The notes under the pieces are model-generated. The model saw only the letters and a program-made list of their open reading frames with translations, was not told where the DNA came from and did no database searches. A stretch of 16,619 nucleotides of DNA from Hyphochytrium catenoides (Eukaryota > Sar > Hyphochytriomycetes > Hyphochytriales > Hyphochytriaceae): positions 223,661 through 240,279 of the forward strand of contig FLMG01000941.1 in NCBI GenBank assembly GCA_900088475.1. Direction: 5' to 3'. Every line of letters begins with the position of its first letter. The first letter of the stretch is position 1. This document shows positions 1 through 16,025 of the stretch, in pieces. The translations under genes were made by a program, and so were the position numbers.

Positions 1-18
1 GAGGAGGAGGAGGAGGAG
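1..18. repeat. (GAG)6 trinucleotide repeat at window edge
   Basis: Six perfect GAG units begin at the first base, so the repeat may extend upstream. Read on the plus strand in frame 1 it gives six glutamates, then Gly-Lys and a TAG stop at 25-27. It could therefore be the acidic C-terminal end of an upstream plus-strand gene, or just a microsatellite. Nothing else in the window decides between these. Confidence 0.7.
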
Positions 19-27
19 GGAAAATAG

Positions 28-406
28 GGTGCGCTTGGAGGTGATGGAAACTACCGATAATGATGGATCTTTGAGAACGCCAACTCCTTGAAACATTCCG
101 TATCTTTCCATATCTCTAGAGCCGATTTTCATGAAGAAACATTCCAAGGTTCCATCTGGAAAACTACAGCATCAGTTATTCAGAACATTGAAGCTCCATT
201 GGCTTGTATAAGTGAATAAGGTATGTCCTATTAGGGATAGGCTTAGACGCACAGCACCAACCGAAGAGATCCGCATTGGGATTCTGATCGCCAGCTTCCC
301 AGTCTCTCACATCCATTTCTGGAGCTTTCGGACAAAGATCATCGTGTCCTTTGACCTCTAACTCAACCCGCTGTAGCCAGAGATCTAACAACACATAGTA
401 CATAAG
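28..406. other. Region upstream of the p32/MAM33 gene (5' leader and promoter presumed)
   Basis: About 380 bases with no recognisable coding segment. The minus-strand open frame that crosses 176-568 runs antisense to p32 exon 1 and has no family resemblance I recognise. No clear TATA box or other core promoter motif was found; the region presumably holds the promoter and 5' leader of the downstream gene. Confidence 0.5.
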
Positions 407-1352
407 ATGGCAGGAGTCCTTAGAAACCTCGCCTCCAAGCAGGTGGCCAGCAAGATTGTTCCAAAAGCTGCTAGAAGCATCTCCACCAGCCTCCGTGCTG
501 CTCGTTCTCTGGCTCGCGCCCCTGTTGTAGCAAATGCCGTTGGGAAGTCCTTTGCTCCCATCCAGCAAGTAAGATTCAGCTCAACCTTGAAAGACATTGT
601 TGAGGTAAGTCTTCGTCATCTTAGGGACCGATCTTTGGCGGTTTATTTACCTCTTGTCAAACCTAGCGTGAGCTTGACGAGGAGAGGGCGAATTGCAATG
701 TCTCTCCAGAGCTCCAGCAAGTGCAGGAGCAAGTGGAGGAGGATTTTGAGGTTATCGAGTCTCTTGGCAACAACCTTGTAAAGCTGAAGAGAGATTACAA
801 CGGAGAAGAGGTGGTGGTTGAGTTTGAAGCTGAGCTAGAGCAAGACGAAATCGAGGATGAGCAGCAGGAGGACGAGGACATAATGTCTCTGAGAGTTCCT
901 TTCCAGGTGACAGTCCAGAAAGGCAACACCAAGCTTGCGTTCGCCTGCATTGCTGCCGGAGAGGTATGTGCGGGATGATCTATCTCTCTTACTCTTCAAG
1001 TTCTGTTCTGGTCCGTCGGCGCTCTATATAATGTAGTGACTAGACTCCTTTGTGACCTTCAATGTTCTGAGGAGCATGAACGTGACACTAATCTTGCATT
1101 GTTGCTGCTGTGTATTAGCTCTATGTTGCCAGAGTCACGACGGTGCCTGTATCCACTAACGGAGAGCTCCTAAACTATGAGGGCCCAGAGTTCGACACTC
1201 TGGAGCAGGATATGCAGGAGGCTTTCATGGAGTATCTGAATGAACGTGGCGTCAATGACACGCTGGCATCCTTCATTATCATGTATGCGGAGCTGAAGGA
1301 GCAGAGGGAATACGTTAACTTCCTTGAGCAGACTTCCAAGCTCGTCTCCTAA
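407..1352 (+). CDS. MAM33: Mitochondrial matrix p32/MAM33 family acidic protein (C1QBP homologue), 3 exons
   Basis: Exons 407-604, 667-963 and 1119-1352 join in phase 0 to give 242 residues. The family (human C1QBP/p32, yeast Mam33) forms a doughnut-shaped acidic trimer in the mitochondrial matrix, linked to mitochondrial translation and respiratory function. Residues 1-60 form a classic presequence, rich in Arg, Ser and Ala with no acidic residue before Asp63; an Arg-Phe-Ser-Ser site at 56-59 could be the processing point. Residues 118-137 are strongly acidic, as is typical. The C-terminal exon carries the family signature: YEGPEF (185-190), EYLNERGV (203-210) and a final KEQREYVNFLEQ helix. 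The start has a good context (A at -3, G at +4). Introns begin GTAAGT and GTATGT. The second acceptor could be six bases later (672), removing Arg-Glu in frame; CTAG at 666 fits better. The identity is firm; the exact matrix role in this organism is inferred. Confidence 0.94.
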
Positions 1353-1986
1353 GTTATTAAGCCTATATATATGCGATCTGCTCCTTGGTTGCTGGATACC
1401 ATGCGTTGGTCTGGGGTAATATGCATTAGCTAGCAGTCTCCTTCACTTCGTCCTCATCCACCCTAAGAGCTTGTACAGCGAGAGGGTGCGTGCCGCCTAG
1501 GCTCAGACATCAGAGCACTTCTCTTCTTCTCTTTCATGATGAGTCTCTGCTCTCGGTCCATCCAATAAGAAGGCCAAAGATGAAGACATCCGTACTATTG
1601 GGCTGCCGTTAACGCCTAGGATCCTGCAGCTGTTTGCCCCAGAGCTTCGAAGTTCGAAGGCCGCTGCGCTGCTTCTTCTGAGTCTTCTGATCTTTGCCTG
1701 GAAACGCACGGAAGGAAGCCTCGTCCACAGCCATCCTTCTACTATCGCTTGCGTCTCTGAGTGAGGCTCCAGGCCAGGCGACTTGTGCACTTATTTGACG
1801 CTTTCTTCCCTGTCCTCAGCCTGCTCTGAAAGAGTATCTCTCGTTTCTAATGTGGGCTAGTAGGCGAGAGTAGTTGTCCTTGTCGTACTTGACGGGCGAA
1901 TCTATCTGCATAACTTCTGCTGGTATCTTTTGAAGTTTTTTGCCGGCATTGCGCCTCTAAGTGAGCGCTCAGTCAGACATAGAAAG
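1353..1986. other. Gap between p32 and oxidoreductase genes
   Basis: About 630 bases with no gene I can assign. It should hold the p32 3' UTR and the promoter and leader of the oxidoreductase. A TATATATA run lies near 1364-1372, and a plus-strand open frame without ATG at 1543-1764 follows a pyrimidine-rich stretch (see findings). The run cttcgaagttcgaag near 1646-1660 is a short inverted repeat. Confidence 0.5.
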
Positions 1987-4830
1987 ATGAGCATCCACAG
2001 TGAGGATCTAGTTAATGTGCTGATGGTGGGCACCGGCGAGTATACTACTGGCTATGTCGATGGCAAGGCCTCTGATTCCGATAAGGGAGCAGGCGGTAAG
2101 CTCTCATTTGGCAGAGTCCGCGCGGAGTGTGCCTTGTGGTCCTAGGTCTAATCATCCTCCTCCAATCCTCTCACCCTTGCCTCTTCACTGCCCTTAGCGT
2201 TCCATCCTCCTCCTAACTGGGTCATTCTACCTCCTTCCGCACCCAGCGCCACTAGCGGCATCTCCCGGCCCTGCTCACCCGTTCTTTTCTCGTTCTTCTT
2301 TTCTGTTCCTCGCTCCTTCGCCCTCTTGTTCTCTCGTTCTTGTACCATAGTGGTAGCGTTGGTCATGCTTGACCTCCGAAAGAGAGGCAAGACAGGACGG
2401 CTTGCTCTTTGTGGAGTGAACGGGAGGAAGGTACCGACATTGGACGAGGACAGTTTGCTCCTTCTGGTTCCATACGCTGTTTGACTCTCGGTCCTCTCGA
2501 TAGTCACCTCAAACATATGGTCGTCCTGCTATCTAAGTCTCGACCTCTATACTTGGTGTCCCATCCCTTTACCGCTTCTCACCATCTCCACGGCATAGCT
2601 TTGTCCTTTAATCTCTTCTTCTTTTAGTTTCCCGGTATCAGGAGGCATATGCAACGAGCCATAGGGGCCGTGTATAAAGGGATGGACCTCAGGATGGAGA
2701 CCTTTCCCGAGGACGAGGCTGTGGACCCTGCCGCCTACATCAAAGCGATGGACAGCTTCAAACCGGGAGATGCTGTCATAATCTTCACACCGGTTTGCCG
2801 ACTATCTTCATCGTCCCAACTCGTAGTTCTTGTTCACCTAAAGCTGGCCGAAGCTCGGCCCTCTACCTCTTGTTGGTCTATAGCTCAACGCTGTCTCGCT
2901 TCAGTTCCCTAGCCTTTCTCATAAAGTCTCTAACTCCCGTTCTGGCCATGACCGACTGTACTCTGTCTTCTGTGCTAATGAAGCTAATAACTCATGGCTT
3001 CCTTCTGGCACTCTCCAATCCTTCCTTTGCTTTCTTGGCTCTGAACAGGATGATACGCATTACGAGATAGCAAGGGCTGCAGTGGAAAGAGGTCTACACG
3101 TTCTTGTTACCAAGCCAGTGGTCAAGACTCTGGAGGAGCACAAGAACCTCTGGCAGGCAGCAAGGGAAAGAGGAGTGCTGGTAAGTATTGACCTGGTTGT
3201 CGTTCCTTTCTCGTCGAAGAGTACCAATAACTTACTGCTTTTGATAGATTGCCACTGAAGTCCACAAACGCTGGGATCCAATTTATGTGGACGCTAGAGA
3301 TCGGATACAGGTCTATTCCATGCGTTTTCACACTCTACATTGCGTCTCCATTGAACGCTCAATCATTCCCTCCTTTCACCGCTTGCCAAGCTTGCCTCTT
3401 TCCCTCAATCCTCTTTCGTCACACCTCTCCCCTCTCCTTCCACAAATCTAAATCGTGAATGACATAAGGTAGAGAAGCCGTATTCAGAGGTTTATCCTTA
3501 ACCTTTGCTGTCGTAGGGATTAGGAGACTTCTCCTTCTTGACCTCGTACATGAGCCAGCCGAAGCATCAGTTGGATACGTTCAGGAGGTGGGCAGGCAAA
3601 TCGAGCGACATCAGCTATTACCTCAACTCGCATCATATAGACTTTCACGAGGTAAGTGAACCTTTCTGCCTTCTCCTGGTTGCAAGTCTTGCATTGATGT
3701 CCTGCCACCGGTTACTCCTCTTCGTTCCTTACCTATAGACCTGGAACCATTGGTCCTCTGCTTGCTCCTCTCCCACATAGAGACTGTTCTTGAACGTCGG
3801 TCCTCCTCAGTCTCTGGCTCTACTGCTGATTCTACTCATTATCTCTCAATTTCCAGTGGGTTGTCTTGGGGCGTAGCCGGCCAGTCAGGGTCACAGGTGA
3901 GCCCCAGACTATTCAGACCTTGATGTCTATCCTTTTACAATGTTGGGCTCCAGCTTGTTAATGCCGCGAGATATGGGCTTCGCCTTTTGCACCTCTCATG
4001 GTTCGCACCATCTTATCGCGTGGATACCAATCTCTGGTGCTACTTTGCAAGGTTGCACACTCAACCTCTCACGGATGATGACGGTTGTTCTGTTCAGCTC
4101 TCGCTTCCACAGGGGTCGCCACTGGCAAAGCTCCTCCGATCGAGACAGAGGACACGATAACTCTAAGTGTTCTTTGGCAGAACAACACCGGGACGCAAGG
4201 TCATGCAATTTACACCGCGTCATGGGCTGCTCCCCGCTCGGACGTTCACTCTCAGCAAAGATTTTTCTACATGGGTCACAAGGGAGAAATCAATGTGGAC
4301 CAAGCTCATAGAGGCTACTCTCTTTCAACGGATGAGAAGGGCTTTAGCAGTGCAAACCCTTTATTTATGAAGTACACTCCGAGCAACGGGGAGTTCGCTG
4401 GCCAACTCGGATACGGCTATCGAAGGCATGTGTGCACAAGCGTTATCACATCTTCGTCTTCTTATACTCGTGAAACTCCTGGCTTTGGTCATCTATACTA
4501 AGCTGTTCTCTACATTATTTGCCTGCAGTTTGGAGGCTTTTATCGAGGCTGTGGCCCAGATAAAGAAGAAAGAGGCAGTTCCGAGCGACTATGACGGTTG
4601 CCTTGCTACTTTAGGTCAGTGCAATGGACTATGGAAAAGTGAGGGGGGAAGCCTTGCCCTTGACAGTCGCTTTGTCATTACTAGAGAAAACGATGTATAC
4701 TACTGCTATACTGGAGGCTGGACGACGAAGTCTCGACACCGGAGGTTTGCCAATGGATATCGTCTATCCTTCTGGCGCTTCTTTTGAAGCCTATCCCGAA
4801 AAGCTTGTACCAAGTAAACCCACTCAGTGA
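1987..4830 (+). CDS. Gfo/Idh/MocA-type NAD(P)-dependent oxidoreductase, 10 exons
   Basis: Exons 1987-2095, 2351-2430, 2628-2792, 3049-3180, 3248-3310, 3517-3651, 3857-3896, 4113-4425, 4529-4614 and 4685-4830 join to 422 residues. The N-terminal Rossmann fold carries the dinucleotide motif VGTGEYTTG (14-22), a variant of GxGxxG. VLVTKP (136-141) holds Lys140 where the family usually has the EKP lysine. KRWDP and [13 protein letters not shown] follow, then [12 protein letters not shown] (214-225), whose histidines sit where the family has its active-site His. The C-terminal half has [36 protein letters not shown] and [13 protein letters not shown], as in a distinct eukaryotic subfamily known from fungi and algae. 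Sugars or polyols are usual substrates of the superfamily, but this one's substrate is unknown. No signal peptide is seen, so a cytosolic location is inferred. Intron 8 (4426-4528) is GC-AG. The ATG at 1987 has A at -3; the open frame reaches upstream only through non-ATG codons. Family assignment is strong, the reaction inferred. Confidence 0.92.
4426..4528 (+). other. GC-AG intron 8 of the oxidoreductase gene
   Basis: Exon 8 must end at 4425 (AAG, then GCATGT) to join the exon at 4529 in frame and create the continuous conserved sequence GYGYRSLEAF, with the serine codon split AG/T. No GT donor nearby gives this junction. The acceptor is CTGCAG after a pyrimidine tract. GC is the commonest non-canonical 5' splice site in eukaryotes. 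Confidence 0.85.
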
Positions 4831-4833
4831 AAC

Positions 4834-4848
4834 GGCCCCAAAAGGGCC
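4834..4848 (+). other. Short perfect hairpin after the oxidoreductase stop codon
   Basis: GGCCC and GGGCC pair perfectly around a five-base loop, starting four bases after the TGA at 4828-4830. It is a five-base-pair GC stem in the presumed 3' UTR. Any role in RNA processing or stability is speculative. Confidence 0.35.
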
Positions 4849-4968
4849 CAAGAAACATACCACCTATCAACAGCTCAAACTCTTCCTGGGTACCCTTGAA
4901 CCTTGGAATCATTGGCTGCCTTTACGAAGAAGCTCAATCGAGCTGTCGATGTCCACATCCTTGTCCTG

Positions 4969-4983
4969 CCTAACCCTAACCCT
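4969..4983. repeat. Short telomere-like CCTAACCCTAACCCT stretch
   Basis: Just over two consecutive CCCTAA units (TTAGGG on the minus strand). It is too short to be a relic telomere. In plants, similar AACCCTAA telo-boxes act as promoter elements of housekeeping genes; whether that applies here is unknown. Confidence 0.4.
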
Positions 4984-5353
4984 ATAAGCTTTAATCACCT
5001 ATAGCGCTTTCTCTAGAGCTACTATCGCGCTCATCATCATCAAATCTGCATATTATTGGCTCATAGATACAGGATCGCGCACAGACCTCCCCCAGTATAT
5101 TTTGATCATTCTGCATTTGACGGATAGTTGTCAGGGATAATAGCGTTTAGTTTGTTCTTGATGTTCCAGTTTCAATGATTTCGGCTGGGATGCTTCCCGC
5201 CACAAATTCTCCCGCGAAAACCTAAGGAGGCTGAGAGGCGTTATTTCTCTCAAGTGCCTTAGAGTTTCGCCCCTAATAGAGCCGCAAAACACCTTACAAC
5301 CAACTTTCTAGCGGAAATTCCGCCAACCCAGAGAGAAACCTTCACGAAAAAAA

Positions 5354-5629
5354 ATGGATTTTGAAGCCATTGAAGGTTCTTGGGAGGTACCGCTAACGGT
5401 GTGTGGTTGTGGATTCTTGAGAAGGGGAGGAAGGAAGAGCGAAGTTTTGACAACAGAAAGTCCGCGCCTTGGCGCCACCACACGGGCGATGAGGGCGACA
5501 GAGAGAGTAGACAAAAGAGACGCAAGGAACGCAGTGCATCCGCGCTTGGCAAAGTCTTCTTGGACTGTCAGCGGTACTCTCTCTAGAGCTCGCCAAGCTG
5601 ATCCTTGCAGGCCTGCTGTGGCACTTTAG
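5354..5629 (+). CDS. Unproven small open frame upstream of SPT16
   Basis: An ATG in good context (A-rich upstream, G at +4) opens a 91-codon frame beginning MDFEAIEGSWE and becoming Arg- and Ser-rich. I recognise no family. A GTACCG directly after codon 11 matches donors used elsewhere in this window, so it could instead be a short first exon or leader exon. It may equally be a chance open frame in the SPT16 5' region. The SPT16 start at 5757 is better supported because the encoded N-terminus matches the family. Confidence 0.15.
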   Translation: MDFEAIEGSWEVPLTVCGCGFLRRGGRKSEVLTTESPRLGATTRAMRATERVDKRDARNAVHPRLAKSSWTVSGTLSRARQADPCRPAVAL

Positions 5630-5756
5630 GACCGCCATCGTGTCTGAGCCGCCTTGGCTTGTTATATACAGGTTCAATCCGGTAAACAGGAGTGAGCTTC
5701 ATAGTCCACCTCCGTGACTGTGGGCTACCAGCGTGCGTGTTAGCGCCGCAGGAGAG

Positions 5757-13372
<7,616 letters not shown>

Positions 13373-14164
13373 ACGCTTTACCTCAGAAGCCCTTTGTCTC
13401 TCTAGTGTCCTTGTCCTCTCTTCTCTCGACTACCTTTTTCTCACAAAAGAGCGCTCTAAGACTATTACCTATGACCAATGGACAGTTCTGCAACTGTTGC
13501 CATGTCCAACCCCTTAAGCTAATCCATTATAACGTGCAACTAACGAGAGTAGCGTCGGTTTCCTGCTCAAGTCTACATGTTCAGTGAGGCCTGCAGCCTA
13601 GGCTAGGAGTCTTATGCAAGAGACATATTGAGAGTTCGCGTACCGAGGTTCAGTTGACTCACGTTTTTGAATGGTCGACCACCACATACTAGTTATTCTT
13701 AACGAGGATGAGAGAGAGAGAGGTAGAGACTCCACGGAAGCCACTGCTTAGTGCTATTTGTATACTCTTGAGACAGAAAAAACAGGTGTTCATGGCGATG
13801 CAATAGTCGTTAGTCTATCAGGACAGCCTACACGATAGGCAATCCAGGGAGCTCCACCAGCGGCAAGCATTGAATCAGTCTCAATAGGCCTACGCTTCCG
13901 TAAGACTTGCTCCATAGCGTGCTGTTATAAAGTTCCAAAAGATGACTTCCCGTGAGGTGGATGCCACGGATAGTGCACTCCCGTTTGTCGTCAAGAACTC
14001 GTCTACTGTTCCACGAAAGGGAAACGACCCTAACCGTGCCTGCTGCCCCGTACTGGAGTCAGTCAGACGGCCTTCCAGTTCAGACGGCGGGCGCCCATAG
14101 TAGGCTTTGCCCAGAACCTTCTACATACTACGGAAGAGACGGCAGAAGACATAATGCGTTTATT
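13373..14164. other. Convergent gap between SPT16 and prefoldin 2 stop codons
   Basis: About 790 bases should contain both 3' UTRs and two termination regions. No canonical AATAAA signal stood out. A perfect hairpin GCCTA-cacga-TAGGC lies at 13826-13840, and AGCCTAGGCT at 13595-13604 is a 10-base palindrome. A 52-codon ATG frame on the plus strand (13942-14100) has no recognisable family. Confidence 0.5.
13942..14100 (+). CDS. Unproven 52-residue open frame
   Basis: It begins MTSREVDATDSALPF and ends in a Ser/Gly/Arg-rich tail with TAG at 14098-14100. It lies between two convergent genes, antisense to the presumed PFDN2 3' UTR. No family is recognised. A TATAAA at 13926-13931 is too close to the ATG to serve as its TATA box. 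Confidence 0.12.
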   Translation: MTSREVDATDSALPFVVKNSSTVPRKGNDPNRACCPVLESVRRPSSSDGGRP

Positions 14165-15300
14165 CTATGCAAGTACGCCTGATGATTTACCCCCAGTCTC
14201 GGGTGCTTTCTGGTCCTGAGATAAGCAGCAGATATTTAGCAGAGTGTCGAGATCCCGCGCCGCAAGAGCGAGAGACGGAGAGTGTGTGTATGTGTGTGTG
14301 ACAGAGAGAGAGAGAGAAGAGAAGAGGGAGAGAGGGGGAGAAAAACCGGAGAGAGAGAGAGAGAGAGGGAGCGGGAGAGAGAGAGAGAATTGGTGATAAA
14401 TTAGACGACGGATGCTCAGTGGTTAACTCCTATCTAGGAGCTTCAGGCCAGAAGATAGATAAGAAAAACAGGCAAGGTCAACTAACGAGATGTACTGGAG
14501 AAGGCATCTCTAACAGGAAAGAATAGGAACTGGAGACAAGCATGGAGATCGGCCGAGGACAAAGGAGAGTGACCGAAGAAAAATAATGAAGATGTAGCAT
14601 ATCTGAGGACTCTACCTGTGTCTTTTTCTGCGCCATAGCCTCTTGGTGTGTGCGGATGTTAAATCTCTTCTGCCAAGCGGCCGCCTCCGCCTCTTTTTGC
14701 TTTAGCCGATCTGTGAGCACCTTGATTGAGCCATTGATCTGCAGCGAGGGAGGGAGGAAGTCAGTAGAGGAACAGACAGATGCCAAAAGGAATGAAGGCG
14801 GAAAGAGCAGAGGAACGCAAACAGCGAGGCCCTAGAGGTGGCAGCTAATCCCAAACTCTGGGCAGTCGCTTTGTTTCTTCACGAAGAAGAGCTTACATTA
14901 TTCTTGCTATCCACTACGGCCGGTAGGACTTCTCCGACGGTCCGTTCCACAAGGATGCCACCCACCAGGCGGAAAGCCTTCCTATTCTTCTCTAATGGTT
15001 CTAGTGTGCCAATAACCAAACTGCCACACAGAGCGGGACGGTTAGCTTCTTCCTGTGCAGATGTGGATGCACGAGCCACGGGGTTGCAAGCCAAACGAGA
15101 GCGAAGGCACAGGCAGGATGTCACGATGCCAGCCGGCAGATAATGACTTACTTGTGCTCATTTTCATCCAGTTCTAGCTCTGCAATCTTCTGTGCTATGG
15201 CAGATATCTCTTGTCTCATACCCTTGTATCTGTTGATCACCTCGGCCTCCGTAATCTGCTCCATACCCTCCGTGGGGCCTGGAACATTGGTACTGGACAT
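14165..15300 (-). CDS. PFDN2: Prefoldin subunit 2, 4 exons
   Basis: On the minus strand, exons 15300-15152, 15020-14897, 14738-14616 and 14215-14165 join to 148 residues (human PFDN2 has 154). Prefoldin is a cytosolic hexameric co-chaperone (two alpha-type, four beta-type subunits) that delivers nascent actin and tubulin to the chaperonin CCT; subunit 2 is beta-type. The N-terminal coiled coil carries TEAEVINRYKGMRQEISAIAQKIAELELDENEHN (residues 17-50, split here: TEAEVINRYKGMRQ then EISAIAQKIAELELDENEHN). The hairpin core AFRLVGGILVERTVGEVLPAV (65-85) is the family hallmark, and a C-terminal coil has INGSIKVLTDRLKQKEAEAAAW. The final 51-nt exon encodes DQKAPETGGKSSGVLA, like the GVL ending of other PFDN2 proteins. 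Donors are GTAAGT, GTAAGC and GTAGAG; all acceptors are CAG. The ATG has A at -3. Convergent with SPT16 and divergent from PHB2, about 725 bases away. Confidence 0.95.
14216..14615 (-). other. PFDN2: Intron 3 of prefoldin 2 containing a (CT)n/(CA)n tract
   Basis: This 400-base intron is the longest in the window. It is defined by GTAGAG after codon 132 and a TTATCTCAG acceptor before the 51-nt last exon. Its sense strand holds the pyrimidine-rich tract that appears on the plus strand as GA and TG repeats (14281-14389). If intron 3 is retained, translation would continue from codon 132 and stop at 14478, replacing the GVL-type tail. Confidence 0.85.
14281..14389. repeat. (TG)n and (GA)n compound simple-sequence tract
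   Basis: A TG-rich stretch (14281-14300) is followed by several GA runs up to about 14389. On the minus strand this reads as CT runs followed by CA units, within prefoldin 2 intron 3. It matches the pyrimidine bias of introns in the neighbouring genes. Confidence 0.93.
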
Positions 15301-16025
15301 GTTATCGGTAGCCTCCTGGTGAACGTACTCCCGTTTCGATTAGCAAAGAGCAAGAACAAAGGCAAAGAAGAGCACTTCTTAACGTGCTTTCTTGAGGATG
15401 TTGAAGCTCTTATCCGATGAAGAGGAGCAATCCAATGCTGAGGAAGAAAGAGCACCGAGGACCGATAGCGAAGCTTTCCTAGCGCGCCAGCGCCATCACC
15501 AGAAGAATGGCAATGATCTTTTGCAGACATGAACCGTACAAGGTTATCTAAATATAGTTACTGTATGTCTCTTACATGATAATCAGACCTATATGTACGG
15601 AAATTTACAAACAATCTGAAATCTATTCTGTCGAACGCCTTCTATTACCACGCCACAAAAGGCTTATAACGCGGTATGAGTCTCGTATTACTACTGCGAT
15701 AATAGTGTAAAAGGCCCTTTTTGACCTCTTTTGCCGGAGACCTTTGAGGCTTCTGTTAGGAGGCTCTTGAGATGAAAGTAGCGGAAGGGCCTTTTCAGTG
15801 TCATGTATGGTGATCCCATAGAGTTCATCGTCTGAATTCTGATCCTCAGTGACCAACAGACTGGCGCCGGGACAAAGCTCCAGAACTCTCGGGCTTTCTT
15901 GATCTTCTGCAGAAAGAGCTGCTGCAGAGATCTACTGGGAGCATTAGCTGGCGTAAGAGGAGCTCGAAGGCAACGTGAGAAGCTATTTTGGATAACTCAG
16001 AGAACATTGAAGTGCAGTAACAGCC
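15301..16025. other. Divergent intergenic region between prefoldin 2 and prohibitin-2
   Basis: About 725 bases separate the two divergent start codons, so it should carry both promoters or a shared bidirectional one. No convincing TATA box or named element was found. It also contains a 102-codon minus-strand open frame without ATG (15623-15931), listed separately. The part next to the PHB2 ATG (15935-16025) is probably its leader. Confidence 0.5.
15623..15931 (-). CDS. Unproven minus-strand open frame, possible terminal exon of a small gene
   Basis: The frame is open for 102 codons before TAG at 15625-15623 and is preceded by a stop at 15934-15932 that reads as an acceptor-like CCCAGTAG. It encodes a Ser/Glu/Asp-rich first half (AEDQESPRVLEL, TEDQNSDDELYGITIHDTE), a basic stretch (KGLRQKRSKRAF) and a moderately hydrophobic stretch (YTIIAVVIRDSYRVISLLW). 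There is no in-frame ATG, so it could be translated only with an upstream exon, which would have to fit within about 90 bases or overlap the PHB2 5' end. I recognise no family. It may be chance. Confidence 0.2.
   Translation of the reverse strand: MSAAALSAEDQESPRVLELCPGASLLVTEDQNSDDELYGITIHDTEKALPLLSSQEPPNRSLKGLRQKRSKRAFYTIIAVVIRDSYRVISLLWRGNRRRSTE

Larger units (their letters stand above)
4831..5756. other. Gap between oxidoreductase and SPT16 genes
   Basis: About 930 bases without an assignable gene. Just after the oxidoreductase stop is a small hairpin (GGCCC-caaaa-GGGCC, 4834-4848) that would lie in the 3' UTR. A short telomere-like stretch of CCCTAA units lies near 4969-4983. The remainder presumably contains the SPT16 promoter and leader. 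A 91-codon ATG frame at 5354-5629 starts in a good context but has no recognisable family and ends 127 bases before the SPT16 ATG; it is treated as unproven. Confidence 0.5.

Noticed and set aside
1503-1790. 95-codon minus-strand frame between p32 and the oxidoreductase
   Set aside because: It begins at a non-ATG codon, has no recognisable motif and is opposite an equally open plus-strand frame; neither is convincing.
1930-1986. N-terminal extension of the oxidoreductase
   Set aside because: The upstream in-frame open stretch starts only at a TTG; the ATG at 1987 has good context and lies at the expected distance before the dinucleotide motif.
5665-5690. GGTTCAATCC resembling a tRNA T-loop/B box
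   Set aside because: The flanking bases (ACAGG and CGGTA) cannot form the required five-pair T stem, and no acceptor or anticodon stem is visible.
13926-13941. TATAAA just before the 52-codon frame
   Set aside because: It is only about ten bases from the ATG, leaving no room for a transcription start and leader.
14179-14220. TGATGA...CTGA spacing like a C/D box snoRNA
   Set aside because: The flanks do not form a terminal stem, C'/D' boxes are absent, and the stretch is better explained as the last prefoldin 2 exon on the minus strand.
15237-15530. 97-codon minus-strand frame upstream of and overlapping prefoldin 2
   Set aside because: It overlaps exon 1 in another frame, and the prefoldin 2 ATG at 15300 already gives a family-like N-terminus.
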